Source: Thinopyrum elongatum
Lineage: Eukaryota; Streptophyta; Magnoliopsida; Poales; Poaceae
NCBI GenBank assembly: GCA_011799875.1
Contig: CM022299.1
Span: 209,876,070-209,940,069, forward strand
DNA length: 64,000 bases
Direction: 5' to 3'
In this document: positions 23,601 to 35,051 of the stretch, piece after piece
Layout: each line of letters starts with the position of its first letter
Numbering within the stretch: the first letter of the stretch is position 1
Translations under genes and position numbers: made by a program
The notes under the pieces: model-generated
The model's input: the letters and a program-made list of their open reading frames with translations, nothing else
Told to the model about the DNA's origin: nothing
The model's database searches: none

Positions 23601-24711
23601 GCTCTACGCGATGCGGCGAGCAAGTTGGGCAGCAGCGCGTGACCAATTGGTCGCCGGAACGACGCCGACGACGAGCTACGCTGCGACGAGCTCGGGCAAG
23701 TTGGGGGCGGCGCGTATAGCTAGCGAACGGCGACGAGAGAGAGAGGGGAGGAAGCGGAGGCTCACAATGCTACTACAGATGTGCAACGGTGGGCTCGGGG
23801 GAGGCTCGAGGCGACGAATCGACGGCGGCGACGCAGACGGCCGAAGAAGGAAGAAGGCGGCATTCCTGGAGATGGAGAGGGCCTCGGCTCCGGCTCGTTG
23901 GCGCAGGCGATGTAGCGGACGGTGGCGAGCCACGGAGACACGTCGGGGAGGCAAACGGGGTACGATGGCCACGAGGTTCAATGGAGGCCGATCATGGCGG
24001 CGTCGGGTGAGGTGGGAGAGAGCGAGGGAGAAAGGGGAGAGGTGCTAGGGTTCGCCAGGGGGTGCGGGGAGCTGCTCTTATCCACCGGCAGGCGCGGGAG
24101 CGCGCTGTCGAGTGGCGAGCTAGGGGGGCCGGGTGTGTGCGCGCGGCGCGTGCGGGGTGTTCGACAGCGGGGCGGCATGAGCAATGCGAGGTGGGAGGCG
24201 AGACTAGATGGGCTGGGCCGGGCACTGTGGCAAGCAGGCCTAAGTGCACAGTAGAGCTTTAGGCCTTTTTCTGTTTCCTTTTTAACTCTATTTTGTTAAT
24301 TGTTTGGGCACTAAATGAATTTTGTAAAAAGTGTGACCTAGTTCATAAATCACAGTGCATTATATCCTAACACCAAAAACTAATTTGGGCAAAACATAAT
24401 TTCATATTTAATTTAGATTAAATAAAAGGTTATTATAGGTGGCTGTTTGCTACTGTTTGAGGTTGTTAGAGCCACTTATCCAATTCCAATAATGTTGGTT
24501 ACAATTTTAGAATTGTCTCTGACTTATTTGCTATTTAATGAACATTTTAGATTCTGATTTGAACAACTTTTATTTTTCACTTTGAATTTAATTGAAGTTT
24601 GAATTAGAAGTTTGAAATGCAATATGATGCAATGATGATTATGCACTGTTAATCTAGCTGACTTGTCATTATCAAAAGTGATTACTGTGGCTAATGACAA
24701 GGGGTGTTACA
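20624..24711 (-). repeat. 5' LTR of the chromovirus
   Basis: A 4088-bp LTR, minus-strand start TGTAACACCCCTTGTC at 24711 and end GGGCGTCACA at 20624, collinear with 10651-14742. Most differences are single substitutions, many C/T or G/A. The GC-rich block recurs at about 23215-24247. Transcription of the element would start here. Confidence 0.93.
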
Positions 24712-24716
24712 CCCCT
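24712..24716. repeat. Right target-site duplication of the chromovirus (CCCCT)
   Basis: Partner of cctct at 10646-10650. The LINE frame on the minus strand reads WWVG up to this point and resumes left of 10646. Confidence 0.8.
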
Positions 24717-27557
24717 ACCCACCAATCCAACCAATACCGATCAGCAATACCGTTACCAACAGAGAACTTCACCAAAGACTTGAACTCATCACGAACCAGC
24801 AAGAGCTGGCGCCAGAATTGAGAGACAGAGCCCCCTGAGCCAGAGTGAGCCAAAAGCGGATGGGAAGAGGGGAAGTACTTGGCTTTAAGAATACACAACC
24901 AGAGAACATCAGGATCAGTATGAAGAATCCGCCACCACCATTTGAGAATCAGGCACTTGTTCATAATAGAGGTATTAAGGATCCCCAAGCCCCCAGATCC
25001 TTGGGTTTACACATAAGCTTCCACTTAACAAGTCTGTATTTCTTTTTATTGTCTGCAGTGTTCCAATAGAAGCCACTCCTATGCTTGTCGAAACCAGCAT
25101 GGATCCCCTCCGGAAGCCGATAAAAGCCCATTAGGAACATGGAGAGGGAAGTCATGCAGGCGTTGATCAGAGAAATCTTGCCAGCCGTGGAGTTATACCT
25201 GCCCCTCCAAGGTAGCACCCTATTACCCACCTTAGACACCGAGAACAGGAAGTCCTTGGACAGAAGTTTTAGGGGAGAGATCGGTAGTCCTAGATATTTA
25301 AAGGGGAAAACACCAAGGGAGCTGTTGAGAAGATCGACCACCCATCTAGCCTCAACATAGGAAGCCTCAAGAACGAGCACCTCGCTTTTCAAAAAATTAA
25401 TTCGGAGGCCAAACATCTCTTGGAAGCAAAGTAACAAGAATTTAAGTTTAGCCGGGCAACGATCATCGTTTTGGACCATGATAATTGTATGATCAACGTA
25501 TTGAAGGTGGGATATACCAGCCGGTAGGAGGTTAGGGCAAACTGGAAGGATATGGCCTGAGGATGCAGCCCTGTTAAGAATGCAAGAGAAGGTGTCGGCC
25601 ACAAAATTGAAGAGAAGGGGAGAGATGGGGTCACCCTGCCTGAGGCCCTTGCCATTTTTGAAATAGGGAGTAATAGAGCCATTCACAGAGATAGCAGTGT
25701 GTCCACCACACACAAGCTGCATGACCCGGTGAACGTAAGCACTATCATAACCCTTAGCAAGAAGAACATCGAGTCGTAAGCTTTTTCAAAGTCCAACTTA
25801 AGCACCACTACATTACAACCGTTAGAATTGAGATCATGGAGGATTTCATGAAGGCTCAAGAACCCATCTAGAATGAAGCGGCCCTTGATGAAGGCGGATT
25901 GCTGAGGACCTATCACCTTGTGAGCCACCAGGGAGAGGTGGTTAGCAAAGCCCTTAGAAGGAAACTTGGAGATGTTATTGATAAGAGCAATGGGTCTAAA
26001 AAGCTTAATTGAATCAGCCCCTTTGACTTTGGGAAGGAGAGAAATAACCGCATAATTTAGTCTGGAGATATCCACCGTACCCAAACATAAACCAATAATG
26101 ATAGCATACACGAGGGATTTGAGAACCGACCAGGATTTCTTGTAGAAGGAGATAGAGAACCCGTCCGGCCCAGGAGCAGAATTAGAGTTAGAGGAGGAGA
26201 CCACCAAGTCAATTTCCTCATGAGAGAGGGGGATCGAGAGCAAAAGATTGTCATCCTCAGACACCCGATCAATAGGAGCCCAAAGATCGTAAGAGATGCG
26301 CACATCAGCTGGCCGACTAGCACCCAGAAGGTCAGAAAAGAAGGAGAAGATGTGCCGCTTAATGATCTCAGGGTCGGCCACTACCTTCCCATTGATCCGA
26401 AGCTGGAAGATGGAGCACCTCCGACGCCGGCCATTCGCAATGGCAAAAAAATAGGCCGTACCGGAACCCCCCTTTAGCAGCCACGCAAGGCTGCCATGCT
26501 GCTGCCAGTACACCTCTTCCTGCCTAAGCAAGCAGAGAAGAGCTTCTTCCAGTGCATAATGATTCGACCAGCCTGTCGCATCAAGGCCAGTAGCGTCAGC
26601 ACAAGAGTCCAAGCCTTTGATCATGGAAAGAATCCTGTCTTTCTCCTTCCGAGATTCCGAGGCACGGTTCCAACTCTACCCCTTCAAGAAGCGCCTGAGA
26701 TTAGAAGCAATGAAGTGCCAATCATCTAAAGGGCCGAACAAGCAATGTGGAGCACAAAATAGGGTAAGGATTTTGCTAGAAACCATTTGAGGAAAGCCAT
26801 CAACAAGAAGCCAGGAAGCATCGAACCGAAAAGTCCGGGGGCAAGCAACAATCATCAACCCAGAGTCAAGGAGGAGCGGCGTATGGTCACTACAAATGGA
26901 AGACTCTGCAAGCAAAGAAGAGCGAGGAAAGATGAGATCCCAATCAGGAGAAACAAAAACTCTATCCAAAACCGTACGGACAGGGTCTAATTGGTAGCTG
27001 GACCAAGTAAACCCAGCACCAGACCTGGAAAGCTCATGCAGAGCAAACTGGGACACAAAATCATTGAAACTATCAGCCCTTGCCCAACAAAAATTAGAAT
27101 TGTTTTTGTCCCCCGGAAACCTAAGAAGATTAAAATCCCCTCCCACAACAAAGGGGACAGAAGCAACATCCAGCTTGGCAGAGAGCTCGAGCAAAAAGGC
27201 CCGAGAGAGAGAATGGTCAGTCGGGCCATAGACCCCAATGAACTCCCAGCGTTTATCCAAAGCCCTATGGTAAAGAACTAGACTAGCAAAATAAGAGCCT
27301 GAATCAAACGCAAGAACGTCAAACACCTTAGCCCGAGCCCCCAACAAGATACCACCAGATTGGCCAACAGCCGGAAGCCACTTCCAACATAACACCCCAT
27401 CACCAGCCAGGTAGAACAGCTCACGGTGCGAAAAGGAACTTTTGATAGTTTCTTGTAAACAAATAAGGTCCACATTATTAGAACAGATGTAATCTTTGAG
27501 GAGGAGTCGGCGCCCCCTAGAGCCAAAACCCCGCATATTCCAGAAGAGGGCTCTCAT
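24712..27557 (-). pseudogene. LINE ORF2: AP endonuclease and reverse transcriptase, interrupted
   Basis: ORF2 starts at ATG 27557 (MRALFWNMRGF). The endonuclease (27557 to about 26880) keeps its motifs: WNMRG, QET, GVYGP, GGDFN, LDRVFVS and SDHTPLLLD. A stop lies at 26676, after which the frame continues (26624 down). The RT palm shows SAPGPDGF, RPIALINNISK, SAFIKGRFILDG and VVLKLDFEKAYD; a frame change near 25760-25720 follows, then GLRQGDPISPLLFN and the catalytic box YVDH at about 25489-25500, where plant LINEs have YADD. The second Asp is replaced by His (codon CAT at 25489-25491). The protein then runs to WWVG at the junction with the chromovirus and resumes at 10645. The endonuclease looks intact, the RT dead. 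Confidence 0.9.
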
Positions 27558-27766
27558 CGAAAACTGAGATTCTTGATGCGAAGACTGCTGCGGGAAGGAG
27601 CGGCAGGGGCCACCAACTTCCTACGCCGAGTCTTCCCAACCAGAGCGACACACCTAGAGGTCCCCTCAGCACCAACCGAGGCAGGACCCATGGGGGGAGG
27701 GGAGCATCAGAGGAGGCCGCAGTGGCCGCTGAGGGCATAGCCTGGCCCGCGGCGGAGGTAGCGGCG
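27554..27766 (-). pseudogene. C-terminal fragment of LINE ORF1
   Basis: The last part of ORF1, ending RIKNLSFR then TGA at 27554-27556. This stop overlaps the ORF2 start codon (ATGA, 27557-27554). The residues are basic (GKTRRRKL), as in nucleic-acid-binding ORF1 tails. Upstream, an Ala/Pro/Ser-rich stretch lies in another frame, the change falling in the C-rich run near 27688-27695, probably an indel. The rest of ORF1, including any zinc knuckle, was removed at 27766. Confidence 0.6.
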
Positions 27767-27786
27767 TGATAACCCACAAGTATAGG
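27767..27786 (-). repeat. 20-bp terminal remnant of an LTR (LTR 2)
   Basis: tgataacccacaagtatagg, the terminus shared by LTR C (9102) and, with one change, LTR E (41782). The Tat element begins at 27787. The likely continuation is 41146-41781; the ~670 bases between, judged from LTR E, are missing. Confidence 0.65.
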
Positions 27787-28626
27787 TGTCGGTGTACTAA
27801 GTATTGGGCCATTAGTACCCCGTACTTGTGCACGGGCAGTTGTAGCCATACTCGCGGCCAGGCTTGTCGGGGAACAGTTGGAGGTTAATTCAAGTTATCG
27901 AAGAAACACCCAAGTCAAGGATCTGAGGATCAACAGATAAGAAGAGAGGAAGACCGAAAGCCAGCCTCCCCGGAAAGATCTTGCCGGGGTGGCCTGCGAA
28001 GCCCGGCAAGATTTCACGCCCGGCAAGATTCGGTGCCCTACAGGATTCATTGCCCGACAAGATTCTGCCACTGTGCCGCCACTTCGGCACAGCAACAAGC
28101 CTGACACACTGGGTCTTTCTCTGGATGCGTGGCAACGCGCCAGTGGAGGAGAGCTTAAGCGGTGCTGATGGGATGGCCCCTTTTTCCATCCCCAAGAAAG
28201 TGAGGACACCTAAACGGACACCTCACGGTGCATTAAATGCATTCATCCTAATCCGTCAGTGGTTAGGTATGATGACCTTGTAGCTACTTTACACCTCAAT
28301 GTATGTACATTTTGCCACTGTGGTGACCCCTTTGAGCCTATAAAAGGAGGCCCAAGGCAACTGCTACAGGGGAGGAGGATCTTCTGGCCCATTCTGCATG
28401 CGTAGCTGCTCTTTGAACGTTCTGTTCATTGCAAGCGCTCCTGGAGCCTGGGCTCAAGAACACTCATAATAAAACAAGGCAGGAGTAGGGTTTTACGCTG
28501 ATTAGCGGCCTGAACCTGGGTAAAATCGCCCCGCGTCGATCATTGGTTCTGCTCTTTGTGCATACCTCTCTCCCTGTCGAATTGTAAAGGGGCCCTTTAG
28601 GATCCCATAGGTGTCGTACGCCGACA
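27787..28626 (+). repeat. 5' LTR of the Tat element
   Basis: 840 bp, starting TGTCGGTGTACTAAG and ending CGTACGCCGACA. Inside are repeated GGCAAGAT/CCCGGCAAG-type motifs at about 27960-28070 and a TATA box. The terminal repeat is TGTCGG...CCGACA, a 6-bp inverted repeat. Confidence 0.93.
28339..28347 (+). promoter_or_regulatory. TATA box in the Tat 5' LTR
   Basis: TATAAAAGG, followed by aggcccaaggc. It is conserved in the right LTR (40747-40755) despite a neighbouring substitution. Position, 550 bases into an 840-bp LTR, fits the U3/R boundary. Confidence 0.7.
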
Positions 28627-28630
28627 TCTT

Positions 28631-28648
28631 TGGCGCGCCAGGTAGGGG
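28631..28648 (+). other. Primer-binding site of the Tat element (tRNA-Arg type)
   Basis: TGGCGCGCCAGGTAGGGG, four bases inside the 5' LTR. As I recall, it is complementary to CCA plus the 3' end of a plant tRNA-Arg (CCU anticodon). The repeated leader at 41039 carries one mismatch. Confidence 0.75.
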
Positions 28649-28703
28649 GTTCGAGGTTGTGCGAACCTGATCCAGTGATCGGCGCCTTAGTTTCTTCATC
28701 ATC

Positions 28704-30721
28704 ATGCCACCCAAGAAGAAGAGTGCCGCAACGGCGCAACCATCCACATCCGTTTTGCCTGTGCCCTCGCGTACGGGTGATGGTGCGGATGCAGAAGGAA
28801 GAGGTCTAGAGCCTCCACGACGTTCCGGTGATCCAAGCCAGGCGAGCGGCGTCGTTCACAGCGGCAGCGGCAACCCACACGCCGCTGGATCCAGAGATGG
28901 AGCTGTGTTGCCTACGAGCGGCGCAATGAACTCCCGAGATCGAAGGACGCCTTCTAGGGCTCCCGCGCCGGTGCAAACGTCACGGCCCTCCCAGGTCGTG
29001 TGCGATGAGCAGCGCCATATCGCTGGTGGTTCAGGGCGTCCCCATGAAAAAACTTCTGCGCATCGATCCCCAGGTGCGCAGCCCCAGCATGCACGTCAAA
29101 CTGCCGGCGGAAGTGGCGCGCGGTCGCGTGATCGTGACGGTGCTCCTTCTAACATTGTTAGGAGTCAGAGCACCTCACGTACCTCGCACCTGTCGCTGCT
29201 GCCTACACCAGCGGAAGCTTTGGCACGTGCGCAGCTGCTCCTCGATTTCCCTCCTGCTCCGGAGAAGATGGAGGAGTGGCGAGCTACTATCCAGAGCCTC
29301 ATTGGCTTCGCCAACAAAGATGGGTCGTAGGAGGCAGGGCCCTCGCAACGGCGGTCCATCGATCCGGTGCGAGCCGATGTGGAGAAAACTGGAGGTGGTG
29401 CGACCACAGTGCACTCCCCTCCACGACACCAGCGGCGGTCGACAACCCGGCGGACTGATGGCCGTGATGATGATTCCACGACGTCATCCGATCCACGGAT
29501 GCGCCGCGACCAGCGTCAAGTTCTCCAGGAACGAAGCAAAGAGGACACTCGAACTACCATCGAGCAGCGACGGGAAGCGCGCTATCAATCTGATAAGCGC
29601 GCAGGGCCCGCTGTCGACGAGCCTACGCCAGGGGACGCAGGTGACTTGCCTTACGAGCTAGGTACTCCAGCGTTTACCCGTGAGCTGCGGCAAGTCCAGT
29701 GGCCCAATTCCCAAACCTTCAAGCTAGAGGTCTCGGAGAAATATGATGGCAAGACTCACCCCTTGGAGTTCTTGAGCATCTACACCATTGCGGTGCAGGC
29801 TGTCGGGGGCCGAGACGACAAGATACTTGCCAACTACTTCCCGTTGGTGCTCAAACCCAATGTCAGGTCGTGGTTGATGCATCTGCCAGAGAATTCTATT
29901 TCTTCTTGGTCAGATCTGTGCCATCAGTTTGTTAGCGCCTTTATTGGAGGCCACCAAGCTCCTGGGCAAGAGAGTGATTTGCATATCATCCCTTAGAAGG
30001 AGGGCGAATCCCTGCGCAAGTTTATCCAGAGATTTAGCCGGGTGCAGTACAATATTCCTGATGTTCACCCTGCCGCTGTCGTTAGCGCGTTTCATCAGAA
30101 CGTGCGTAACTGCAAAATGCGGGAAGAGCTGGCAATGAACAAAGTCAGGAGTATTGTCGAGCTTTACGCTTTGGCCGACAAGTGCGCTCGGGCTAAAGAA
30201 GGGAGGAAACTCTCTGGCGAGGCTGTTGGCACAGGGGGCAAATCAGAAGATGAAGACGCTGCAACCCCACCAAGGAAAGGCCGGCGGCGGAACAAGAAGC
30301 GCAGAGGCAAGGCCATGCTTGCTGTCGAGGAATCCGGCAACCCCGGCACCGCTAAGAAGGCAAGGTTGATGACCCCGGCAAGGAAGTTGCCGGGTGCACC
30401 TCCTGCCAGGCCTTGGCAGCTGTCGACAAGTCGGAAAGCTCCGGCAAGCAGTATTGCAAGATCCATCGCACCAAGGGCCATGATATCCAAAACTGCCGGC
30501 AAGTTGAGCAGCTTGTCGAGAAGCAGAGAGCTGAATATGAAAGGCGAGACAAGGAGAAGGCCCAAGACGGTGCTGAGGGGTCCGGCAAGAAGCGCGGAGG
30601 CCGAGGGGGTCGCCGCGGCAAGGCCAAGCAACAGAGGGAGAGGCCCACTCGAGGCCGTGACAAAGAAGAGGGTGATGATGATGATGGAGAAGATGATGAG
30701 TCCAGTGAGCAAGAATTTTAG
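28704..30721 (+). pseudogene. Gag of the Tat element
   Basis: Starts at ATG 28704 (MPPKKKSAATAQ). The first ~230 residues are low-complexity, rich in Pro, Ser, Arg and Gly. A capsid domain follows at about 29670-30180: KYDGKTHPLEFLSIYTIAV, LPENSISSWSDLCHQF, and after a stop GESLRKFIQRFSRV. A nucleocapsid-like site CKIHRTKGHDIQNC lies at about 30455-30496, a C-H-H-C variant usual in Tat Gag. An acidic tail (about 30670-30715) ends the protein. TAG at 29328-29330 and 29994-29996 and a frame change near 30395 interrupt it; TAG at 30719-30721 separates it from the protease part. C-to-T changes at CAG codons would explain the stops. Confidence 0.85.
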
Positions 30722-31602
30722 AAAGCTACAGAGGCTATGTGTATGGACGGAGGCGCCTCGTTGCATTCTTCCCACCGTCGACTTAAACAATGGGTGCGAG
30801 AAGTTAATGCAATGGAGCCATCGTTCGATGCATGTAGGCCCCTGAAGTGGTCCAACACGCCTATCATTTTTTACGCCGAGGATCACCCTGATCGTACAAC
30901 CGGGTCGGGTGCTTGCCATTGTTGGTCTCACCGACAATCCGCAACCTCAAGGTGACGAAAATGCTAGTTGACAGTGGGGCCGGACTGAACCTAATCTTGC
31001 CGGACATACTCAAGAGGCTCCAAATTCCTGATGAAGATCTCGAGGAAACGGGCACGTTTCAAGGGGTCAATCCAGGAAGGACCCAGCCAAAAGGCAAGAT
31101 TACGCTACCGGTAACATTTGGTAGCGAGCTCAACTACAGGACAGAGAAGGTGGTATTTGATGTCGCCAAGATTCCTATGTCATACAATGGGATCCTTGGC
31201 CGCCCAGCGCTGGCTAAGTTTATGGCGGCATCACACTACGCGTATAATGTGTTGAATATGCCCGGGTCGTTGAGTGTCATCACTATCCACTCCAACAAAA
31301 AGGATGCGCTCATCTGTGCCGACCAACTCTACCGGGAAGCAGTTGCAGCACCTGCCGTCAAGGCATCTGCTCCTGCCGCTGGAACTCCCGGGGGGAAGGA
31401 GAAGACCGGCAAGAATCTTGGCGCGAACTCCGGCAAGCGCGCCTCCTCGGAGTGCTGCGCTTCCGTTGAGGACGCACCAGAGAGTTCCACCGGCAAGAAC
31501 AAGAAATCCAAGGCTGCTCCACCAGAGACCAAGAAGGTGCTCATCAGGGAGGATGGAACGGGAGGAACCTTCACCATAAGTTCCACCCTAGATGACAAAT
31601 AG
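30722..31602 (+). pseudogene. Aspartic protease region of the Tat element
   Basis: The N-terminal lead-in (SHRRLKQWVREVNA) is in the Gag frame; a frame change near 30900 brings in the protease proper. The active site is MLVDSGAGLNLI with the Asp near 30970, and the closing motif is NGILGRPALAKF. A linker rich in Ala, Gly and Lys (about 31350-31520) follows, then a TAG at 31600-31602 in the same frame as the RT. That stop lies between protease and RT and is probably a mutation, since the frame is unbroken on both sides. Confidence 0.85.
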
Positions 31603-33818
31603 GAAAGCGCGCTCATTGCCTTCCTGCGGGCGAATGCCGACGTGTTTGCATGGCAACCGTCTGACATCCCCGGTGTTCCCAGGGAGGTAATTAAGCACCA
31701 CCTTGCTGTCTGTCCTCACGCACGGCCAATCAAGCAGAGGGTCAGGAAGCAAGCCTTGGAGCGGCAAGAATTCATTGCCGAAGAAATTAGGAAGCTGGAA
31801 GCGGCAGGATTGGTCAGAGGAGTGCTTCACCCAACCTGGTTGGCCAATCCGGTTGTAGTGCGCAAGGCGAATGGGAAATGGAGGCTGTGTATTGATTATA
31901 CAGATATCAATAAAGCATGTCCAAAAGATCCTTTTCCATTGCCGCGCATCGACCAGATTGTGGACTCCACTGCTGGTTGTGATCTACTGTCGTTCCTTGA
32001 TGCCTACTCAGGGTATCATCAGATCTTCATGGCAAAAGAAGATGAAGAAAATACCGCATTTATCACCCCATGTGGTACGTATTGTTTTATACGAATGCCT
32101 TTCGGGTTGAAAAGCGCTGGTTCTACATTTGCGAGAGCGGTCCAAATTGGTTTTGAGCCTCAGCTCCATAGAAATATGGAGGCATACATGGATGACATAG
32201 TGGTCAAAACCAAGGACAAGGCGACGCTCATACAAGATCTAGAAGAAACATTTGCAAATCTGTGCAAGATCAACTTAAAGCTCAATCCTGAGAAGTGCGT
32301 GTTTGGTGTTCCTTCTGGCAAGCTTCTCGGATTCTTTGTATCTCAACGGGGGATCGAAAGGAACCCCGACAAGATCAAAGCTATTGAGCAGATTGAAGCG
32401 CCAAGACGCATCAAGGATGTACGTCGTCTTGCCAGCTGTGTTGCTGCCCTAAGCAGGTTTATTTCCAAATCTATTGAGCGCGCCCTGCCCTTTTTCAAAA
32501 TTTTGAAAAAGGCAGGTCCAATGAGATGGACTCCGGAAGCGGAGGCTGCGCTGCAAGATTTGAAGAAATACCTTTCTTCTCCGCCGACACTAGTCGCGCC
32601 TAAACCACAAGAGCCGCTGCTGCTGTATCTGGCAGCGACAAATCAAGTGGTTAGTGCTGCGTTAGTGGCGCAGAGAGAAGCTGATGAGGAGGCAACACCA
32701 GTGGCAGGACCACCAAGCGATGCGGCGGGATCTTCCCCGGCAAGACAGGATCTGCACAGTCAGAAGAACCAGTGCAGAAGAAAAAGGTGGTGCAGCGCCT
32801 AGTTTATTTTATTAGCTCTCTTTTGCATGGAGCTAGGTCAAGATATTCTGGCGTGCAGAAGTTGCTCTTCGGCCTCCTTATGGCCTCGAGGAAGCTGCGC
32901 CATTATTTTCAAGAACATGAAATCACCGTCGTCACTCGCTTTCCGTTGCAATGGCTTTTGCGAAATCCAGAAGCAACCGGCAGGATTGTGGAGTGGGCGT
33001 TGGAGTTGTCGAGCTTTGGTCTCAAGTTTGAAAGCACTTCGACAATTCAGAGCAGGGCCTTAGCAGAATTCATTGCGGAATGGACCCCAACGCCAGACGA
33101 AGAGGTTCGAGAAATGACTCTCCCCGGCAAGGAAATTGATCAAGAGTGGGTGATGTACTTTGACGGGGCTTTTTCGCTGCAAGGCGCCGGTGCTGGCGTG
33201 CTGCTTGTCGCACCCACCGGAGATTACCTCAAGTATGTAATCCAGATGCATTTTCCCTGGGAGAGTTCGACAAACAACACTACGGAGTACGAGGGCCTGC
33301 TTGCCAGTCTCAGGATCGCGGCAGACCTTGGTATCAAGAAGCTCGTCATCAGAGGCGATTCGCAGCTTGTTGTCAGGAAAGTTAACAAGAATTATCAGAG
33401 TCCATTGATGCAAGCTTACGTGGATGAAGTGAGAAAAATGGAAGAGCGCTTTGACGGTCTGCAAATGAAGCACATTCCTCGTGCCGAGAACAGCGTTGCT
33501 GATGACCTTGCTGACGACCTGTCAAAGCGCGCTGCCCTCAAGTTGCCTGTGGAACAGGGAACTTTTGTGCTCCATTTGACTCAACCATCTGTGGTGCCGT
33601 CAATGTGGCAAGAAAAGAGAAGAAAGTTGAATTCTGGACAGTACTTTCCGGCAGAGCTCCCTGGAGCCGCCGGCAAAGAACTTGCCGGGATCAGCGACAA
33701 GCCTGTCGGGGAACGACAGGCTCCGGCGGAACCTCACGCTTTCGCTGTCGAGACAAATGTTCCCCTGGCGGAAGAGATGCCTTTAGTCCTAGCTGTCGAG
33801 CCCCAGGCTCCAGCATGA
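31603..33818 (+). pseudogene. Reverse transcriptase and dual RNase H of the Tat element
   Basis: The RT runs from about 31640: WRLCIDYTDINKACPKD, PLPRIDQIVD, FLDAYSGYHQI, RMPFGLKSAGSTF and the catalytic YMDD at 32185-32196. A degenerate Gypsy RNase H/connection follows (LLLYLAATNQVVSAAL), interrupted by a frame change near 32720-32770. A second, archaeal-type RNase H lies at about 33147-33520, with D, E, D, D in VMYFDGAF, NTTEYEGLL, IRGDSQLV and SVADDLA. The doubled RNase H is a known Tat-lineage trait. A Pro/Ala-rich linker ends at TGA 33816-33818, beyond which the integrase is in the same frame. Confidence 0.88.
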
Positions 33819-35051
33819 GCGCAGCACATTGTCCATTTCCTTCAGACAGGAGAACTCCCTGAGGAACAGGAAGAGGCGGAAAAAGTAGCCTGTCGGTCTG
33901 TTATGTACAAGTTCGTCGATGACGTCCTGTACAGAAAGAGACCAAACGGTGTGAAATTGAAGTGTATTCCTCGGGAGGATGGACTAGAGCTGTTGGCAGA
34001 GATACATGGAGGCATATGTGGCTCTCACATAGGATCAAGAGCACTTGTCGGGAAAGCTTTCCGGCAAGGTTTCTTTTGGCCCACCGCTCTCCAGGATGCA
34101 ACTGGACTAGTAACCAAGTGTGAAGCGTGCCAGTTTCATTCGAAGAAATCACATCAGCCAGCTCAAGCTCTTCAGACGATCCCTCTCTCCTGGCCATTTT
34201 CGGTCTGGGGGCTCGACATACTGGGCCCCTTCCCTCGTGCTACCGGGGGCTTTGAGTACTTGTACGTTGCGATCGACAAGTTCACAAAGTGGCCGGAGGT
34301 GGAAGCGGTGAGGAAGGTGACAGCATAATCAGTTGTCAAGTTCTTTAAAGGGATAGTTTGCCATTTCGGTGTGCCCAACAGGATCATCACCGACAACGGC
34401 ACGCAATTCACAAGTCGCACCTTCATGCAGTACATTCAAGACCTTGGCGGCAAAATTTGTTTTGCCTCTGTTGCTCACTCGAGAAGCAACGGCCAAGCGG
34501 AGAGGGCTAATGCTGAAGTGCTACGCGGTCTCAGGACCAGAACTTTTGACAGGCTGAGAAAATGCGGAAGACGCTGGATTGATGAGTTGCCGGCGGTTCT
34601 TTGGTCAATCAGAACGACACCAAATCGAGCCACTGGCCAGACACCCTTCGCTCTGGTCTACGGAGTGGAAGCTGTTCTCCCCACGGAACTCATATACGGT
34701 TCACCTCGAGTGCTCGCTTATGATGAGCTTGAGCAAGAGCAACTGCGGCAAGATGACGCTGTGCTCCTTGAGGAGAATCTTCTTCAGGCTGCTGTGCGAG
34801 CTGCACACTACCAGCAAGCTTTGCGCCGCTACCATAGCCGCAAAGTTCATGCCCGAAGCCTTGAGGAAGGCGACCTTGTTCTTCGGTGGATTCAGTCCGC
34901 CAAGAATTCAAACAAGTTGACGCCAAAGTGGGAAGGCCCTTATCGGGTAGTACGAGTCGCCAGGTCCGGCGCTGTCCGCCTGGAGACTGAAGATGGCATT
35001 CCAGTGAGCAACTCCTAGAATATCGAACAACTTCGCAAGTTCTACCCATAA
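33819..35051 (+). pseudogene. Integrase of the Tat element
   Basis: In frame with the preceding RNase H apart from the TGA. The HHCC zinc domain reads HGGICGSHIGSR and CEACQFH. The catalytic core keeps D-D-E: WGLDILGPF, IITDNGTQF and NGQAERANAEV. The C-terminal SH3-like part has WEGPYRVVRV. A TAA at 34326-34328 splits the core and a TAG at about 35016-35018 precedes the last residues (NIEQLRKFYP, stop 35049-35051). All catalytic residues are kept, so one or two substitutions, compatible with C-to-T decay, are what silence it. Confidence 0.9.

Larger units (their letters stand above)
10651..24711 (-). mobile_element. Complete chromodomain Gypsy retrotransposon nested in the LINE
   Basis: A 14,061-bp minus-strand element with 4092-bp and 4088-bp LTRs, a tRNA-iMet primer site and polypurine tract directly inside them, and a 5.9-kb internal region. 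Internal order 5' to 3': extra ORF (20229-19459), gag-protease (19208 to about 17841), then RT, RNase H, integrase and a C-terminal chromodomain (to 14779). The chromodomain and very long LTRs starting TGTAACACCCC point to the Tekay/Del clade of chromoviruses. By eye the first ~450 bases of the two LTRs differ at about 17 positions, suggesting 3-4% divergence overall. Both coding regions carry stops. The TSD is cctct/cccct. Confidence 0.93.
24712..27766 (-). mobile_element. LINE, 5' part (ORF1 end, endonuclease, reverse transcriptase)
   Basis: The 5' segment of the LINE continued at 9638-10650. It holds the end of ORF1, the complete endonuclease and most of the reverse transcriptase. The 5' end is lost at 27766, where an LTR terminus (tgataacccac) begins, so most of ORF1 and the 5' UTR are missing. 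Both pieces total about 4.07 kb. Organisation (ORF1, then APE-type EN plus RT plus zf-RVT) fits plant L1-type elements. Confidence 0.9.

Noticed and set aside
30164..30937. 257-codon minus-strand open frame over gag
   Set aside because: It lies opposite the Lys/Glu-rich gag tail. It is Leu/Pro/Ser-rich because of reverse-complemented codons, and the sense strand has the zinc site.
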